Assembly (NCBI RefSeq): GCF_011405655.1
Contig: NZ_AP022829.1
Span: forward strand, 1,783,001 to 1,847,000
Direction of reading: 5' to 3'
DNA from: Adlercreutzia hattorii
GTDB lineage: Bacteria > Actinomycetota > Coriobacteriia > Coriobacteriales > Eggerthellaceae
DNA: 64,000 bases
The notes beneath the pieces were generated by a model. That model searched no databases and was not told where the DNA came from. It saw only the letters and a list, made by a program, of their open reading frames with translations. A program made the position numbers and the translations under genes. Within the stretch, counting starts at the first letter, position 1. Every line of letters starts with the position of its first letter. Below, piece after piece: positions 25,785 through 35,130 of this stretch.

Positions 25785-27098
25785 TTAGGCCGCGTCCTGC
25801 AGGGCGTCCAGCTTCGCCATGCACTCGTCAACGGTCGCCCCACCGAGCAAATCGCGCACGATGAGGCACACATTGCCCCACTGTTCCACGTCCATACCCG
25901 CGTTCGAGGCGAGCACGTAGGTATCGGCCTGCACCAAATCGTTCAAGGGGCGAAGCGGCTCGACGCATTCCACTTCCACGTTCTTCGAAGGCGAGATAAC
26001 GCGGTTGGTCTCGGCGTACAGCTGCAGGGCCTCGTCCGAGCAGATGACGTCCACCACCTTGAGAGCCTCGTCGCGGTGCTCGGCCCGCTCGCCCACGGCG
26101 CATCCGGTCATGGAGAGCACGGGCATCTGCCCCCGCGCGCTCGGAAAGCCGATGACCTCCATGTTGAACGAGGGGCTGCCGTAGGCGGTATCGGTGTTGG
26201 CCGCGTCCCAGTAGGCCATGACGATGGGGCATGTTCCCGCCATGAAGTCATCGCCCTCGCCGGCCCCTTCGAAGGCCTCGCTCACCAGCGCGTTCTCGGC
26301 GTCGACGTAGCCGAGATCGATCAGCTTCTTCAAGAACTCGAATCCGGGACGCATGTAGTCGCTGTAACGGGCGCGGCCCTCGTTCAAAGCCTGCACCTCG
26401 GCGGCCACGTCTCCTCCGTTGTACAGATCGGCGTAGGCCTGGGCGAAAACGAAGGTCTCCAGCCACCAGCGGTTGGCGCCGACGGGCGTCTCATAGCCCT
26501 TCTCTTTGAGAACCCGGCAGCATTCCAGAAACTCCTCGGGCGTGTTCGGCAGCGAAAGCTCGCATTCGTCGAAGATATCCTTGTTCACGAACAGGCCGTA
26601 GGCCACCACCTCTTGGGGAATGGCCACGAGCTTGCCGTCGACCGTGTTGGCCGCGCGCACCACCTCGCGCAGGTTCTGGGCGCAGGAAAGCCCCGACAGG
26701 TCGGCGAGGTGCCCCTCCGACCCGAGGGTCACGATGGCGTCGGTGTTCAGCAGGTACAGATCGTCCGAATTATTGCGGGCCCGCTCCAGGCACACCTCGT
26801 CGTAGGTCTTGTCCTGGTAGTTCTCGGCCGTGTAGGTGTGATAGGCCAGCGTGAGCCCGAGCCGCTCCTCCGCCATGGCGATCGTCAGGTCGCTGGCCGT
26901 GCGGGCCGTGTTCTCGGTGTCGGGGCTGATCTTCTCCATGGGGCTGAAGAAGTTCACCGTCCTCTCCTCGTCGACATCCTGCACGGCCAAATTCTCCGCC
27001 GGCGCCGAGGTGCTGCAGGCTCCGAGCACCAGAGCGCCGACGAGCGCGACGACTGCCACGGCCCCCTTGCGGACGCGCTTGCTCGCGATAGGTCTCAT
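25785..27098 (-). CDS. extracellular solute-binding lipoprotein (family 1)
   Basis: 437 aa. Signal peptide with lipobox LVLGACS (Cys about residue 28), then the ABC sugar-binding fold (NREVVRAANTVDGKLVAIP-like region and VNKDIFDECELSLPNTPEEF). No permease or ATPase is adjacent. It overlaps the preceding hybrid kinase gene by four bases (ATGA), so it probably serves as a sensing partner of that kinase rather than for uptake. Confidence 0.88.
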   Translation of the reverse strand: MRPIASKRVRKGAVAVVALVGALVLGACSTSAPAENLAVQDVDEERTVNFFSPMEKISPDTENTARTASDLTIAMAEERLGLTLAYHTYTAENYQDKTYDEVCLERARNNSDDLYLLNTDAIVTLGSEGHLADLSGLSCAQNLREVVRAANTVDGKLVAIPQEVVAYGLFVNKDIFDECELSLPNTPEEFLECCRVLKEKGYETPVGANRWWLETFVFAQAYADLYNGGDVAAEVQALNEGRARYSDYMRPGFEFLKKLIDLGYVDAENALVSEAFEGAGEGDDFMAGTCPIVMAYWDAANTDTAYGSPSFNMEVIGFPSARGQMPVLSMTGCAVGERAEHRDEALKVVDVICSDEALQLYAETNRVISPSKNVEVECVEPLRPLNDLVQADTYVLASNAGMDVEQWGNVCLIVRDLLGGATVDECMAKLDALQDAA

Positions 27099-29653
27099 GA
27101 TCGTCCTTTCTCGACGAAGCGGTCGACGGCGCGCCGCAGCTCGTCTATCTCCAAGGGCTTCGCCACATGGGCGTTCATGCCGGCGGCCAGCGCCGCCTTC
27201 TCGTCTTCCACGAAGGCATCGGCGGTCATGGCGAAGATGGGAATGGTCGCCGCATCCGCCCGCGCGAGCGCCCGGATGGCCTGGGCGGCCGCATGCCCGT
27301 TCATGACCGGCATCTGCACGTCCATGAGGATGGCGTCGAACTCGCCGGGCTCGCAGCGCTCGAAGCGCTCGACGGCCAGCTTGCCGTTCTCGACGATCTC
27401 CACCGTGGCACCCTCCATCTCCAGCAGATCCGTGAGGATGCCGGCGTTGAGGAAATTGTCCTCGGCGGCGAGGAAGTGCTTGCCGGAAAGTACCTGGGCC
27501 AGATCGTCGTCCTCGTCAGTGCCCACGCCGCGCACGGTCTCGATCTTCTGCTTCAGCATGGAGGGGAAGAAGGGCTTGGTCAGCACCGCCGCGCCTTGCG
27601 GCAGCACCACATCGTCGTCTTGGTCGAAGGTGTGCTCGAGCATGAACAGAAGTGGCGTCTCCGCGCTCGCCCGCAGGCCGTCGGCCGCACGCACGGCGGC
27701 ATCGTCGAGCCACGGGACGCCGACGAGCACCACGTCGTAGCCGCCGCGCGCCTCCACCAGCTTGCGGGCCTCATCGGCACTGGCCGCCACGTCCACTTCC
27801 ACGCCCGTGCCCTCCATGAACTCGGCGATGGCCCCGTGCGCCGCAGGCGAGGCGTCCGCCACGAGCATGCGCTTGATGTTTGCGCGCTCCCAGAAGTATC
27901 CGGCGGCCTGCTCCTCGGGAATGCGCAGCTCCAGATCGACCCGGAACAGCGACCCTTTCCCCACCTCGCTTTCCACCTCGATGGTGCCGTCCATGAGATC
28001 GACGAGGCTCTTGGTGATGGACATGCCGAGGCCCGTGCCCTGCACTTTGTTGGTGGTGGAGTTCTCGGCGCGCGTGAACGAGTCGAAGATGGTCTTAAGG
28101 AACTCCGGCGTCATGCCGTAGCCATCGTCCTCAACCTCGATGCGCAGATGCTCCAATGCGTTGGAATGCGCCGGAAGCCCGATGAAGCGCAGCCAGATGC
28201 GACCGCCCTCCGGGGTGTACTTCACGGCATTCGACAGCAAGTTCAGCAGAATTTGGTTGAGGTGCGTCTCGTCGCCGATGAGGCGCTCGTGGCGGACGGA
28301 GCGGATCTCCGCGCAGAACGTCTGCCCCTTGTCCCGGGCCATGGGCGCGATGATGGATTCCGCCGCCGCCAGAGAGTCGCCCAAATCGAACTCCGCCAAG
28401 GTGAGCGACGCTTTGCCGCTCTCGATCTTCGAGATGTCCAGCACGTCGTTGATGAGGTCGAGCAGATGGCGCCCCGAGGCCATGATCTTGCCGGCGCAGT
28501 CGCGCACCTTCGCGGGGTTGTCGGCCTCCTTCTCGATGATGGTGGTGAAGCCGAGCACGGCGTTCATAGGGGTGCGGATGTCGTGGGACATGTTGGCGAG
28601 GAAGGCCGACTTCGACTCGTTGGCCACCTCGGCCGCCCGAAGCGCCTGGGCGAGCTGCTCGGCGTGCAGCGCGCGTTCCTCCTCCCGTGCCCGCCGGGCC
28701 CGGGCCTGCTTGCGCCGGTTGAAACCGTAGAGGATGACGCACAGGCAGAAGGCCGCAATCGTGATGGAGGCCACCATGATCAGGGCGACGTTCACCGCCT
28801 GGGCCTCGCGCTGGATGGCCTCCATGGGCACATAGCCCACCAGATAGGTGGTGCCGTCGCCGATGGACCATAAATAGCACAGGGCCTCGGTGCCCTTCAC
28901 CTTATGGGCGAACATGACGTTCTCGCGGTTTGCGACACCGTCCGCCACCATGGAGAGGATGACCGGATCGGTGATGTTGTTGGCCCGGTAGAAGTCCTCC
29001 AGATTCACATGCCCCGCGTCTCGCTCGCCCATGCCCTCGGGCTTCAGCACGAAGCGCTCCGTGGCGGCGTCCATGAGGTAGAGCACGGCCCGCTGGCCGT
29101 AGAAGCCCTGGGGCAGCGACTGGTCGATAGCGTCGAAGGTGTACTCGGTGTACAGCTCGGCGATGGGGACGCCGTCGCGCTCGATGGGGCATTTCACCGT
29201 GTAGGCCCAGCTGCCCTCGGCGTTCACATAGGCCTGGGAGACGGGCAGCCCCTTGATGGCTCCCCCGCCGCTGAAATCGAGCGACGCCGGGTCGAAGGGG
29301 GCACCGTCGTTGGAGACGCCGACGTCGGCCCCCTCGGGCACGACAGAGATGAGCGCGGCGGCATCGCTTTTGCCCAAGCGCTCCACAGCGGCGGCCGGAT
29401 CGCCCGCGGCGGCAAGCTCGGTGGCCAAAAGCCGTTGGAACTGCGCCTCGCTGTCCTGAATGGCCTCCACGGTGCTTTCCACGAGGTTCAAGTTCTCGTT
29501 GAGGTTCAGAATGGCGGCATCGGCCATGTCGTCGGAGGTCTTCTTCGAGACGGCCCAGATAGAGGCCCCCATGACTGCGAAGATGAGCACGATGACCAAG
29601 GTCAGGCGCGCGAAGCCCTTCCGATCCCGGACGGCGTTCTCGGTCGTCTTCAT
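27095..29653 (-). CDS. hybrid sensor histidine kinase with two receiver regions
   Basis: 852 aa. TM1 (about 14-36), extracytoplasmic sensor (about 37-275), TM2 (about 280-305), coiled coil, HisKA with NMSHDIRTPMN (His357), HATPase (HLNQILLNLLSNAVKYT, DDGYGM, GTGLGMSI), a degenerate receiver, and a full receiver near the C-terminus (ILMDVQMPVMNG, Asp about 777). No DNA-binding domain or separate response regulator nearby. It is coupled to the binding protein at 25785-27098; the same pair recurs at 49064-52743. Confidence 0.93.
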   Translation of the reverse strand: MKTTENAVRDRKGFARLTLVIVLIFAVMGASIWAVSKKTSDDMADAAILNLNENLNLVESTVEAIQDSEAQFQRLLATELAAAGDPAAAVERLGKSDAAALISVVPEGADVGVSNDGAPFDPASLDFSGGGAIKGLPVSQAYVNAEGSWAYTVKCPIERDGVPIAELYTEYTFDAIDQSLPQGFYGQRAVLYLMDAATERFVLKPEGMGERDAGHVNLEDFYRANNITDPVILSMVADGVANRENVMFAHKVKGTEALCYLWSIGDGTTYLVGYVPMEAIQREAQAVNVALIMVASITIAAFCLCVILYGFNRRKQARARRAREEERALHAEQLAQALRAAEVANESKSAFLANMSHDIRTPMNAVLGFTTIIEKEADNPAKVRDCAGKIMASGRHLLDLINDVLDISKIESGKASLTLAEFDLGDSLAAAESIIAPMARDKGQTFCAEIRSVRHERLIGDETHLNQILLNLLSNAVKYTPEGGRIWLRFIGLPAHSNALEHLRIEVEDDGYGMTPEFLKTIFDSFTRAENSTTNKVQGTGLGMSITKSLVDLMDGTIEVESEVGKGSLFRVDLELRIPEEQAAGYFWERANIKRMLVADASPAAHGAIAEFMEGTGVEVDVAASADEARKLVEARGGYDVVLVGVPWLDDAAVRAADGLRASAETPLLFMLEHTFDQDDDVVLPQGAAVLTKPFFPSMLKQKIETVRGVGTDEDDDLAQVLSGKHFLAAEDNFLNAGILTDLLEMEGATVEIVENGKLAVERFERCEPGEFDAILMDVQMPVMNGHAAAQAIRALARADAATIPIFAMTADAFVEDEKAALAAGMNAHVAKPLEIDELRRAVDRFVEKGRS

Positions 29654-29776
29654 AGCGGCGGCGCACCCTTCCCCTTCGAAATTTGCTTGCTTAACAGTAC
29701 GTCATCAGAGGGGAAACTGCAAGGCGAAAACGGCATACGACAAGGGGAAAACGAGGCGCGGCCGCAAAGAGATGCC

Positions 29777-29816
29777 CATAAAAAAGCTCCTCCGGCAGGG
29801 GAACCGGAGGAGCTTT
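29777..29816 (-). terminator. intrinsic terminator
   Basis: AAAGCTCCTCCGG, eight bases, CCGGAGGAGCTTT, with a U-run on the minus strand. Confidence 0.85.
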
Positions 29817-30007
29817 GCTCAGTACGCACGGAGGAGAAGGGGATAACGTGCGCATGGAAATCGTTTCCGCCGCGAGGGTTTTGAGAGAGGAGAGAGGAGG
29901 GTTCACGCAGGAGACGGTGCGACGGAAAGCTCGAATTGGTTGTCAAGGACCTCGCGGTACGGGCGCCCGGTTGCCCGGATTTCCGCCCTTCCGCTCGGCT
30001 GATGACA

Positions 30008-30046
30008 ACAATAAGGCCTTCCCGTCCTCGTGAAAGCGGGAAGGCC
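30008..30046 (-). terminator. intrinsic terminator
   Basis: GGCCTTCCCG, twelve bases, CGGGAAGGCC, then TTATTGTT on the minus strand. Confidence 0.8.
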
Positions 30047-30120
30047 CGACGGTTGCGACCACGTATGCACCCCGTTTACCTGGCGAAATCTTAAGGCAAT
30101 CGCTCGTATTTTACGAAGCA

Positions 30121-30249
30121 AGCCCGAGATTCGGGGCGGGGGTGCCGCGCGCAGTTCGGTCTATGGCAAACAGAAAGGCCCGAACCCCCAGACGAGAAGT
30201 GCCATAGACCGCTGTTTGAGCACGGCACCCCCGTCCCGAAGCTCGGGCT
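30121..30249. repeat. nested hairpin element, family 2 copy B
   Basis: Outer arms 30121-30147 and 30223-30249 (27 bases, few mismatches), inner arms TCTATGGCA at 30160-30168 and its complement at 30200-30208. Opposite orientation to copy A; read on the minus strand its loop sides are TGCTCAAACAGCGG and CCGAACTGCGCG. It lies 20 bases after the gpsA stop. Confidence 0.9.
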
Positions 30250-30269
30250 GGACAGCTGGAACGAGCTTA

Positions 30270-31268
30270 CTAGTAGAACTCGCTCTTAAGCGGCCGATCG
30301 ATGAGGGCGGCCGCGGCCTCGCGCGGGTTCACCCCCTCCCACACGACGCTGCGCACCGTGTCGGTGAGAGGCAGATCCACCTCGTAGCGGGCCTCGAGCG
30401 TGGCCAGGGTCTTGCAGGCGATGGCCCCTTCCACCACCATGTGGGTCTGCGCCGTGAAATCGTCCAGGGTAAGGCCGCGGGCCACGTACTGCTCGCCGAA
30501 CCGCCGGTTGCGCGAGTGCTGCGACATGCAGGTGACCACCATGTCCCCGGCGCCCCCGAGCCCCATGCAGGTAAGCGCCTCTCCCCCGGCCGCCACCACC
30601 ATGCGGCTCATCTCGGCGAGCCCGCGGGTGATGAGCATGGCCGCGGTGTTGTCGCCGAAGCCCATGCCGTAGGAGATGCCCACGGCAATGGCAATGACGT
30701 TCTTGAAGGCGGCGCACAGCTCCACCCCGACCGGGTCGTCGGAGGTGTAGGTGCGGAAGAACCGCGTGGCGAACAGGTCGCGGAAGAAGAGCGCCGTCCC
30801 CTCGTCGGCCGACGCCACCACCGCGGCCGACGGCTTGCGGCAGATGACCTCCTCGGCATGGGTGGGGCCCGACAGCACCGCCATGCGGCCCGCATTCCCC
30901 AGCTCGGCGGCGAAGGTATCGATAGGCAGAAGGCCTGTCTTCTCCTCCACACCCTTCGAGCAGATGACAATGGGAGTCCCAGGCGCGATGAGCTCTCGCA
31001 GGTCGGCGGCCACCGAGCGCAGGGCGGCCGAGGGCGTCACGATGACCACGGCCTCAGCGCCCTCGCAGGCACACGCGTAGTCGGCGGTGGCGCGGATGGC
31101 GGAAGGAAGGCGGTAGTCCGAGAGGTACCGAGGGTTGCGGTGCTCCTCGTTGATGGCGCGGGCCACCTCGGGCGTGCGGGCCCAGAGCACCACCTCGTGG
31201 CCTGCTTCCGCCAGCACGAGCGCCAACGCCGTTCCCCAGCTGCCGGCCCCAATCACTGCTACGCGCAT
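30270..31268 (-). CDS. gpsA: glycerol-3-phosphate dehydrogenase [NAD(P)+]
   Basis: 332 aa from the ATG at 31268 (GAGAGAGGA upstream). NAD site MRVAVIGAGSWGTALA, then ICSKGVEEKTG and MGLGGAGDMVVTCMSQHSRN. It makes sn-glycerol-3-phosphate, the acceptor used by PlsY, whose gene is just upstream. Confidence 0.96.
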   Translation of the reverse strand: MRVAVIGAGSWGTALALVLAEAGHEVVLWARTPEVARAINEEHRNPRYLSDYRLPSAIRATADYACACEGAEAVVIVTPSAALRSVAADLRELIAPGTPIVICSKGVEEKTGLLPIDTFAAELGNAGRMAVLSGPTHAEEVICRKPSAAVVASADEGTALFFRDLFATRFFRTYTSDDPVGVELCAAFKNVIAIAVGISYGMGFGDNTAAMLITRGLAEMSRMVVAAGGEALTCMGLGGAGDMVVTCMSQHSRNRRFGEQYVARGLTLDDFTAQTHMVVEGAIACKTLATLEARYEVDLPLTDTVRSVVWEGVNPREAAAALIDRPLKSEFY

Positions 31269-31302
31269 ATCGATCCTCTCTCTTGGTTGAAGCTCCCCCG
31301 GA

Positions 31303-31440
31303 GCGGAACCGCCGGGTACCTTGATTCGCTCAAACAGTCCTCGCTGGTATCGAAGGCGACAAGATCGTTTTCGCCGCATATCGCTGCGCCTTCGATACCA
31401 TCTGCGGAACTCGCTCGGTCAAGGCACCCGACGTTTCCGC
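31303..31440. repeat. nested hairpin element, family 1 copy 2
   Basis: Outer arms 31303-31324 and 31419-31440, inner arms 31346-31357 and 31388-31399, 30-base apical loop; inverted relative to copies 1 and 4. GGTTGA (31285-31290) and TCAACC (31446-31451) may extend the stem. It lies between plsY and gpsA. Confidence 0.9.
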
Positions 31441-31462
31441 TTCACTCAACCATAGTTGATGC

Positions 31463-32164
31463 TTAGGCTGTCTTCTTGCTCCCGATCTTGTTCTCCGTGC
31501 CCGCGCGCAGGCGGGCGATGTTGGCGCGGTGGGCCCAGATGACGACGCAGGCCGTGGCGGCGATGATGAGCCAGGGGACCCACTGGCCCCAGTAGAAGTA
31601 CAGGGCGAGCACCGGGCAGATGACTGCCGCGGCGATGGAGCCCACGGACACGCAACGGGTGACGGCAATGCCGAGGGCGAAGACGGCGATCTCGATGAGG
31701 AAGCCCAGGGGGCCGAAGACGAACACGAGGCAGGCGGCGGCCACCGCGATACCCTTACCGCCTTTGAACTTGAGCCAGGGGCTGAAGATGTGGCCGAGCG
31801 TGCAGCCGGCGAAGGCGAGGGCCAGGGCCAAGGCGCCCGCATCCACCGGAAGCCCTTCAACCGTTGCAGGCAACGTTGCGCCGGCCAGGCTATAGTCGAT
31901 CTCAGCCCAACCGGCGAGCGGCGCCCAGAACCAGAAAGCGAGCCAGCCGGACAGAAGCCCCTTCCCGAAATCGAGCACGAACACGAGCGCGCCCCCGACC
32001 TTGCCCATGGCGCGGAAGGCGTTGGTGGTGCCGATGTTGCCCGATCCTTCGTCGCGGATGTCCTTGTGATAGGCCAGCTTCGACACGATGACGCCCCAAG
32101 GGATAGAGCCGAGCAGGAACGAGACGGCGAAGGAAAGGGCGAGCCAACCGATGATCGCTGCCAT
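31463..32164 (-). CDS. plsY: glycerol-3-phosphate acyltransferase PlsY
   Basis: 233 aa, about six membrane segments. The conserved loops SIPWGVIVSKL, GSGNIGTTNAFR and KFKGGKGIAVA are the PlsY motifs. It acylates glycerol-3-phosphate with PlsX-made acyl-phosphate. It starts 3 bases before the der stop. Confidence 0.95.
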   Translation of the reverse strand: MAAIIGWLALSFAVSFLLGSIPWGVIVSKLAYHKDIRDEGSGNIGTTNAFRAMGKVGGALVFVLDFGKGLLSGWLAFWFWAPLAGWAEIDYSLAGATLPATVEGLPVDAGALALALAFAGCTLGHIFSPWLKFKGGKGIAVAAACLVFVFGPLGFLIEIAVFALGIAVTRCVSVGSIAAAVICPVLALYFYWGQWVPWLIIAATACVVIWAHRANIARLRAGTENKIGSKKTA

Positions 32165-32167
32165 GGC

Positions 32168-33481
32168 CTAGTCCTTCTTCTTGAACTTGAGGCGGATGGG
32201 CGTGCCCTCCAAGGGGAAGGCCTCGCGCATGCGGTTCTCAAGATAACGCTCGTAGTTGTCGTCCACGACATCGGGGCGATTCACGAAGAAGGTGAAGTGG
32301 GGCGGGCAGGTACCGGTCTGGGTGAGGTACTTCATGCGCAGCACCGCCTTGCCCTTCGACACGGTGTGCCCCGTCTCGCGGATGCCGGCGAGCCACGTGT
32401 TCAAACGGGCCGTGGGGATGGTGCGGCTGTAGTTGGCGTACACATCGTCGATGGCGTTCCAGATGCGGTCGACGCGCTTGCCGGTGAGCGCGGAGATGGC
32501 CACCGCCGGCGCGTAGCCCACGAACGTCATGCGGTCCTCGATGCGCTCGCGGATCTTCGCCTTCTCCTCGGGGCCCTCCACGATGTCCCACTTGTTCAGC
32601 ACGATGACCATAGCGCACCCGCGCTCGGCGGCGTACCCGGCCACGCGCTGGTCCTCGTTGGTGAGGCCCAGGGTGCCGTCGATGACGAGCAGGGCCACGT
32701 CGGCGCGATCGATGGCGCGCATGGCCCGCACGAAGCCGTAGTACTCCACGTCCTCGTCGATCTGGCTCTTGCGGCGCAGGCCCGCAGTGTCCACGATGCG
32801 GTACATCTGCCCCTCGTGCTCTACCAGGGTGTCGATGGCGTCGCGGGTGGTGCCGGCCACGTCGGACACGATGGAGCGGTTGTTGTTGGTGAGCTTGTTG
32901 GTGAGCGAGCTTTTCCCCGCGTTCGGGCGGCCGATGATGGCCACGTTGATGGCCTCGACCTCCTCTTCCGGAACGATCTCTACCTTCCGCAGCTCGTTCA
33001 CGACCTCGTCCAGCAGGTCGCCCGTGCCGTTGCCGTGCTGGGCGCTCACCGGCCACGGGTCGCCGAGTCCCAACGCGTAGAACTCCCACACTTCATCCAT
33101 GCGGGCCGGGTTGTCCATCTTGTTCACGGCGACGAACACCGGCTTGCCCGCCTTCTGCAGGATGCGGGCCACCTCCTCGTCATCGGTGTTGATGCCGGCC
33201 TTGCCGTCCACGAGGAAGATGATGACGTCGGCCTCGCGCGCCCCCTCGAAGGCCTGGGCGCGGATGGAGCCCTGGAAGGCGTCGTCGCCGCCCATCTCGA
33301 TGCCGCCGGTGTCGATGAGCATGAACTCGACGCCGTTCCAGTCGGCCTTGTGGTAGCTGCGGTCGCGGGTGACACCGCGCATCTCGTGCACGATGGCGTC
33401 GCCGGTTTGGGCGATGCGGTTGACCAAGGTGGACTTGCCCACATTCGGGCGGCCCACGATGGCGACGATGGGAAGGGCCAT
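32168..33481 (-). CDS. der: ribosome assembly GTPase Der (EngA)
   Basis: 437 aa. Two tandem G domains (GRPNVGKST with DTGGIEMGG, and GRPNAGKSS with DTAGLRRKS) and a C-terminal KH-like domain ending in a basic tail. It helps large-subunit assembly. Confidence 0.97.
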   Translation of the reverse strand: MALPIVAIVGRPNVGKSTLVNRIAQTGDAIVHEMRGVTRDRSYHKADWNGVEFMLIDTGGIEMGGDDAFQGSIRAQAFEGAREADVIIFLVDGKAGINTDDEEVARILQKAGKPVFVAVNKMDNPARMDEVWEFYALGLGDPWPVSAQHGNGTGDLLDEVVNELRKVEIVPEEEVEAINVAIIGRPNAGKSSLTNKLTNNNRSIVSDVAGTTRDAIDTLVEHEGQMYRIVDTAGLRRKSQIDEDVEYYGFVRAMRAIDRADVALLVIDGTLGLTNEDQRVAGYAAERGCAMVIVLNKWDIVEGPEEKAKIRERIEDRMTFVGYAPAVAISALTGKRVDRIWNAIDDVYANYSRTIPTARLNTWLAGIRETGHTVSKGKAVLRMKYLTQTGTCPPHFTFFVNRPDVVDDNYERYLENRMREAFPLEGTPIRLKFKKKD

Positions 33482-33499
33482 GGTTATCCTCGCTATTCT

Positions 33500-35128
33500 T
33501 TACGGCTCGTCTTGGGCGAGCTTGATAATCTCAGGCAGATAATCGCAAGGGTTACAGGATACCACGGACACCGGAGCACCTGCCGCGTTTTCGATATCCT
33601 GCACGGTCGTGTCATCGAGCGTCACGCCGTTGTCGTTGAAGATAACGCCCGGAAGGAGAAAGAGCTGACGGGTCCCTCCGGAGGCAGACGCGCGGTACTC
33701 TGATTCGCTCAGACAGTCCTCGCTGGTATCGAAGGCATCAGGGCTATTCACTCCCCTTCTCGTTGCGCCTTCGATACCATCTGCGGAACTCGCTCGGTCA
33801 GAGCACCGCGCGTCTGCCCCCTGCTCAACCATGGTTGAGTTCTTCTCTTCCTCGCTGGCGGCCTTGATGGCGGGGGCGATGTCTTGGGCGGTGAGAAGGC
33901 CGGTGACGTTGACGTTGCCGCCGAAGTAGTCGTTTCTCACTGTGAGGGGGACGAGACGGCCGGCCAGGGGGCTGTTCGCGATCATGGCGTCCAGGAAGGG
34001 CTGCATGGCCTCGCCGATGATGTAGCGGGCCGTGAGGTTTCGAGCGGCCAGCGCCTCAGCGGCGCGGGCAGCCAGGCCGTTTTCGCAGACCTCTTCGAAC
34101 TCGTCCACATAGGAGCGGACGATGCCGATGCCGTCCTCGAACATGTCGTAGTCGCCATAGTCGGAGGCCGGCGGGATACGGGCCGGCGTGTCGGCGCCGA
34201 AGGCGTTCACGTAGAACTCGTCGGCGGCGAAGACCCAGGGGCCTCCGCGCTCGGCCCGGGCGCGCTGCTGGAAGGGGGCGATCACATCGATGACGCCGCG
34301 GGCGGCCTCGGGCGTCGTGAAGCTCTCGTGCAGGGACGTCTGGTGCTTGGTGAAGCCCAGAGGCACGATGCCCACGCCGTTGATACCCGGGCGCTCCCAG
34401 GCCCATTCCAAGGTCTCGCGCAGGGCCTCTCCGTCGTTCACGCCGGGCATGAGTACAATCTGCGCATGAGCCTCGATGCCAGCCGCCAGCAGGCGATCGA
34501 GAGCTGCCAGGCCGTGGGCCGCGTGCTTGCCGATCATGCGGCGGCGCAGCTCCGGCTCGCTCGCGTGCAGGCTCACCCGCAAGGGGCTGATGTGCTGCTC
34601 GATGATGCGGGCCTCATCTTCCGGCTTCAAGTTCGTGAGCGTGACGAAGGTTCCCGAGAGGAAGCTCAGGCGGAAGTCGTCGTCGCGCAGCACGAGCGAG
34701 GGGCGCACGCCGTCGGGCAGCTGGCGCATGAAGCAGAACACGCAGGCGTTGCGGCAGAGCTTCACGGAATCGAACAGCACCCCGTCGAACTCGAAGCCCC
34801 ACCGCTCCCCCGGTTCGCGCTCCAGCTCCACTTCCCCGGCCTCGCCATCCAGGTCGATGTAGCCCACGGTGATGACGTCGTCGGCCGCGAGCCAGCGCCA
34901 GTCGATGATGTCGCGCAGAGGCTCGCCGTCCACGGTCGTGAGGTAGCAGCCGGGCGTAAAGCCGGCGTCATCGGCGGGGCTTTCCGGCTCCACGGCGACG
35001 ATGCGCGCCGCCGGCCCCTCCCACGCCGCAGCCGCCGCCTCGGCAGCCGTGAGACTCGCCTGGTCGCAGGCGGCGCAAGAGGCGCAAGAGGCCTCGCGCT
35101 CGATGTCTTTTCCGGGGTAGGTGGCCAT
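33500..35128 (-). CDS. DUF512 PDZ/radical-SAM-like iron-sulfur protein with an in-frame repeat insertion
   Basis: 542 aa from the ATG at 35128, 2 bases after ispH. An N-terminal Cys-rich stretch (CASCAAC), a PDZ-like domain (about 35-100), a radical-SAM-like CRNACVFCF motif (about 130), then the DUF512 domain. Family members usually run straight from VTGLLTAQDI into LPGVIFNDNGV-like sequence; here about 60 residues intervene, encoded by the family 1 hairpin at 33683-33818. The frame stays open. Function of the family is not settled. Confidence 0.85.
   Translation of the reverse strand: MATYPGKDIEREASCASCAACDQASLTAAEAAAAAWEGPAARIVAVEPESPADDAGFTPGCYLTTVDGEPLRDIIDWRWLAADDVITVGYIDLDGEAGEVELEREPGERWGFEFDGVLFDSVKLCRNACVFCFMRQLPDGVRPSLVLRDDDFRLSFLSGTFVTLTNLKPEDEARIIEQHISPLRVSLHASEPELRRRMIGKHAAHGLAALDRLLAAGIEAHAQIVLMPGVNDGEALRETLEWAWERPGINGVGIVPLGFTKHQTSLHESFTTPEAARGVIDVIAPFQQRARAERGGPWVFAADEFYVNAFGADTPARIPPASDYGDYDMFEDGIGIVRSYVDEFEEVCENGLAARAAEALAARNLTARYIIGEAMQPFLDAMIANSPLAGRLVPLTVRNDYFGGNVNVTGLLTAQDIAPAIKAASEEEKNSTMVEQGADARCSDRASSADGIEGATRRGVNSPDAFDTSEDCLSESEYRASASGGTRQLFLLPGVIFNDNGVTLDDTTVQDIENAAGAPVSVVSCNPCDYLPEIIKLAQDEP
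33683..33818. repeat. nested hairpin element, family 1 copy 3, inside a coding region
   Basis: Outer arms 33683-33703 and 33798-33818, inner arms 33725-33736 and 33767-33778, 30-base loop. It lies wholly in the DUF512 frame and is translated as a segment containing SSADGIEG and AFDTSEDCLSES. TCAACC-ATGGTTGAG just beyond the right arm is a further small palindrome. Confidence 0.9.
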
Positions 35129-35130
35129 GG

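Larger units (their letters stand above)
29654..30269. other. 616-base non-coding region
   Basis: No convincing gene. It holds two terminators (29777-29816 and 30008-30046), a purine-rich stretch (about 29880-29905) and a family 2 hairpin (30121-30249). Since gpsA ends at 30270 on the minus strand, this is the 3' region of the long tyrA-to-gpsA operon and the 5' region of the kinase gene. I see no clear promoter. Confidence 0.6.

Noticed and set aside
25713..27740. 675-codon plus-strand open frame opposite the binding protein and kinase
   Set aside because: Shadow of real genes with known motifs; starts inside a palindrome.
29820..30000. Possible small gene or tRNA in the long gap before gpsA
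   Set aside because: No start with ribosome site gives a credible product, and no tRNA fold is seen.
31529..33703. 724-codon plus-strand open frame opposite plsY and der
   Set aside because: High-GC shadow of two well-supported genes; no recognisable domain.
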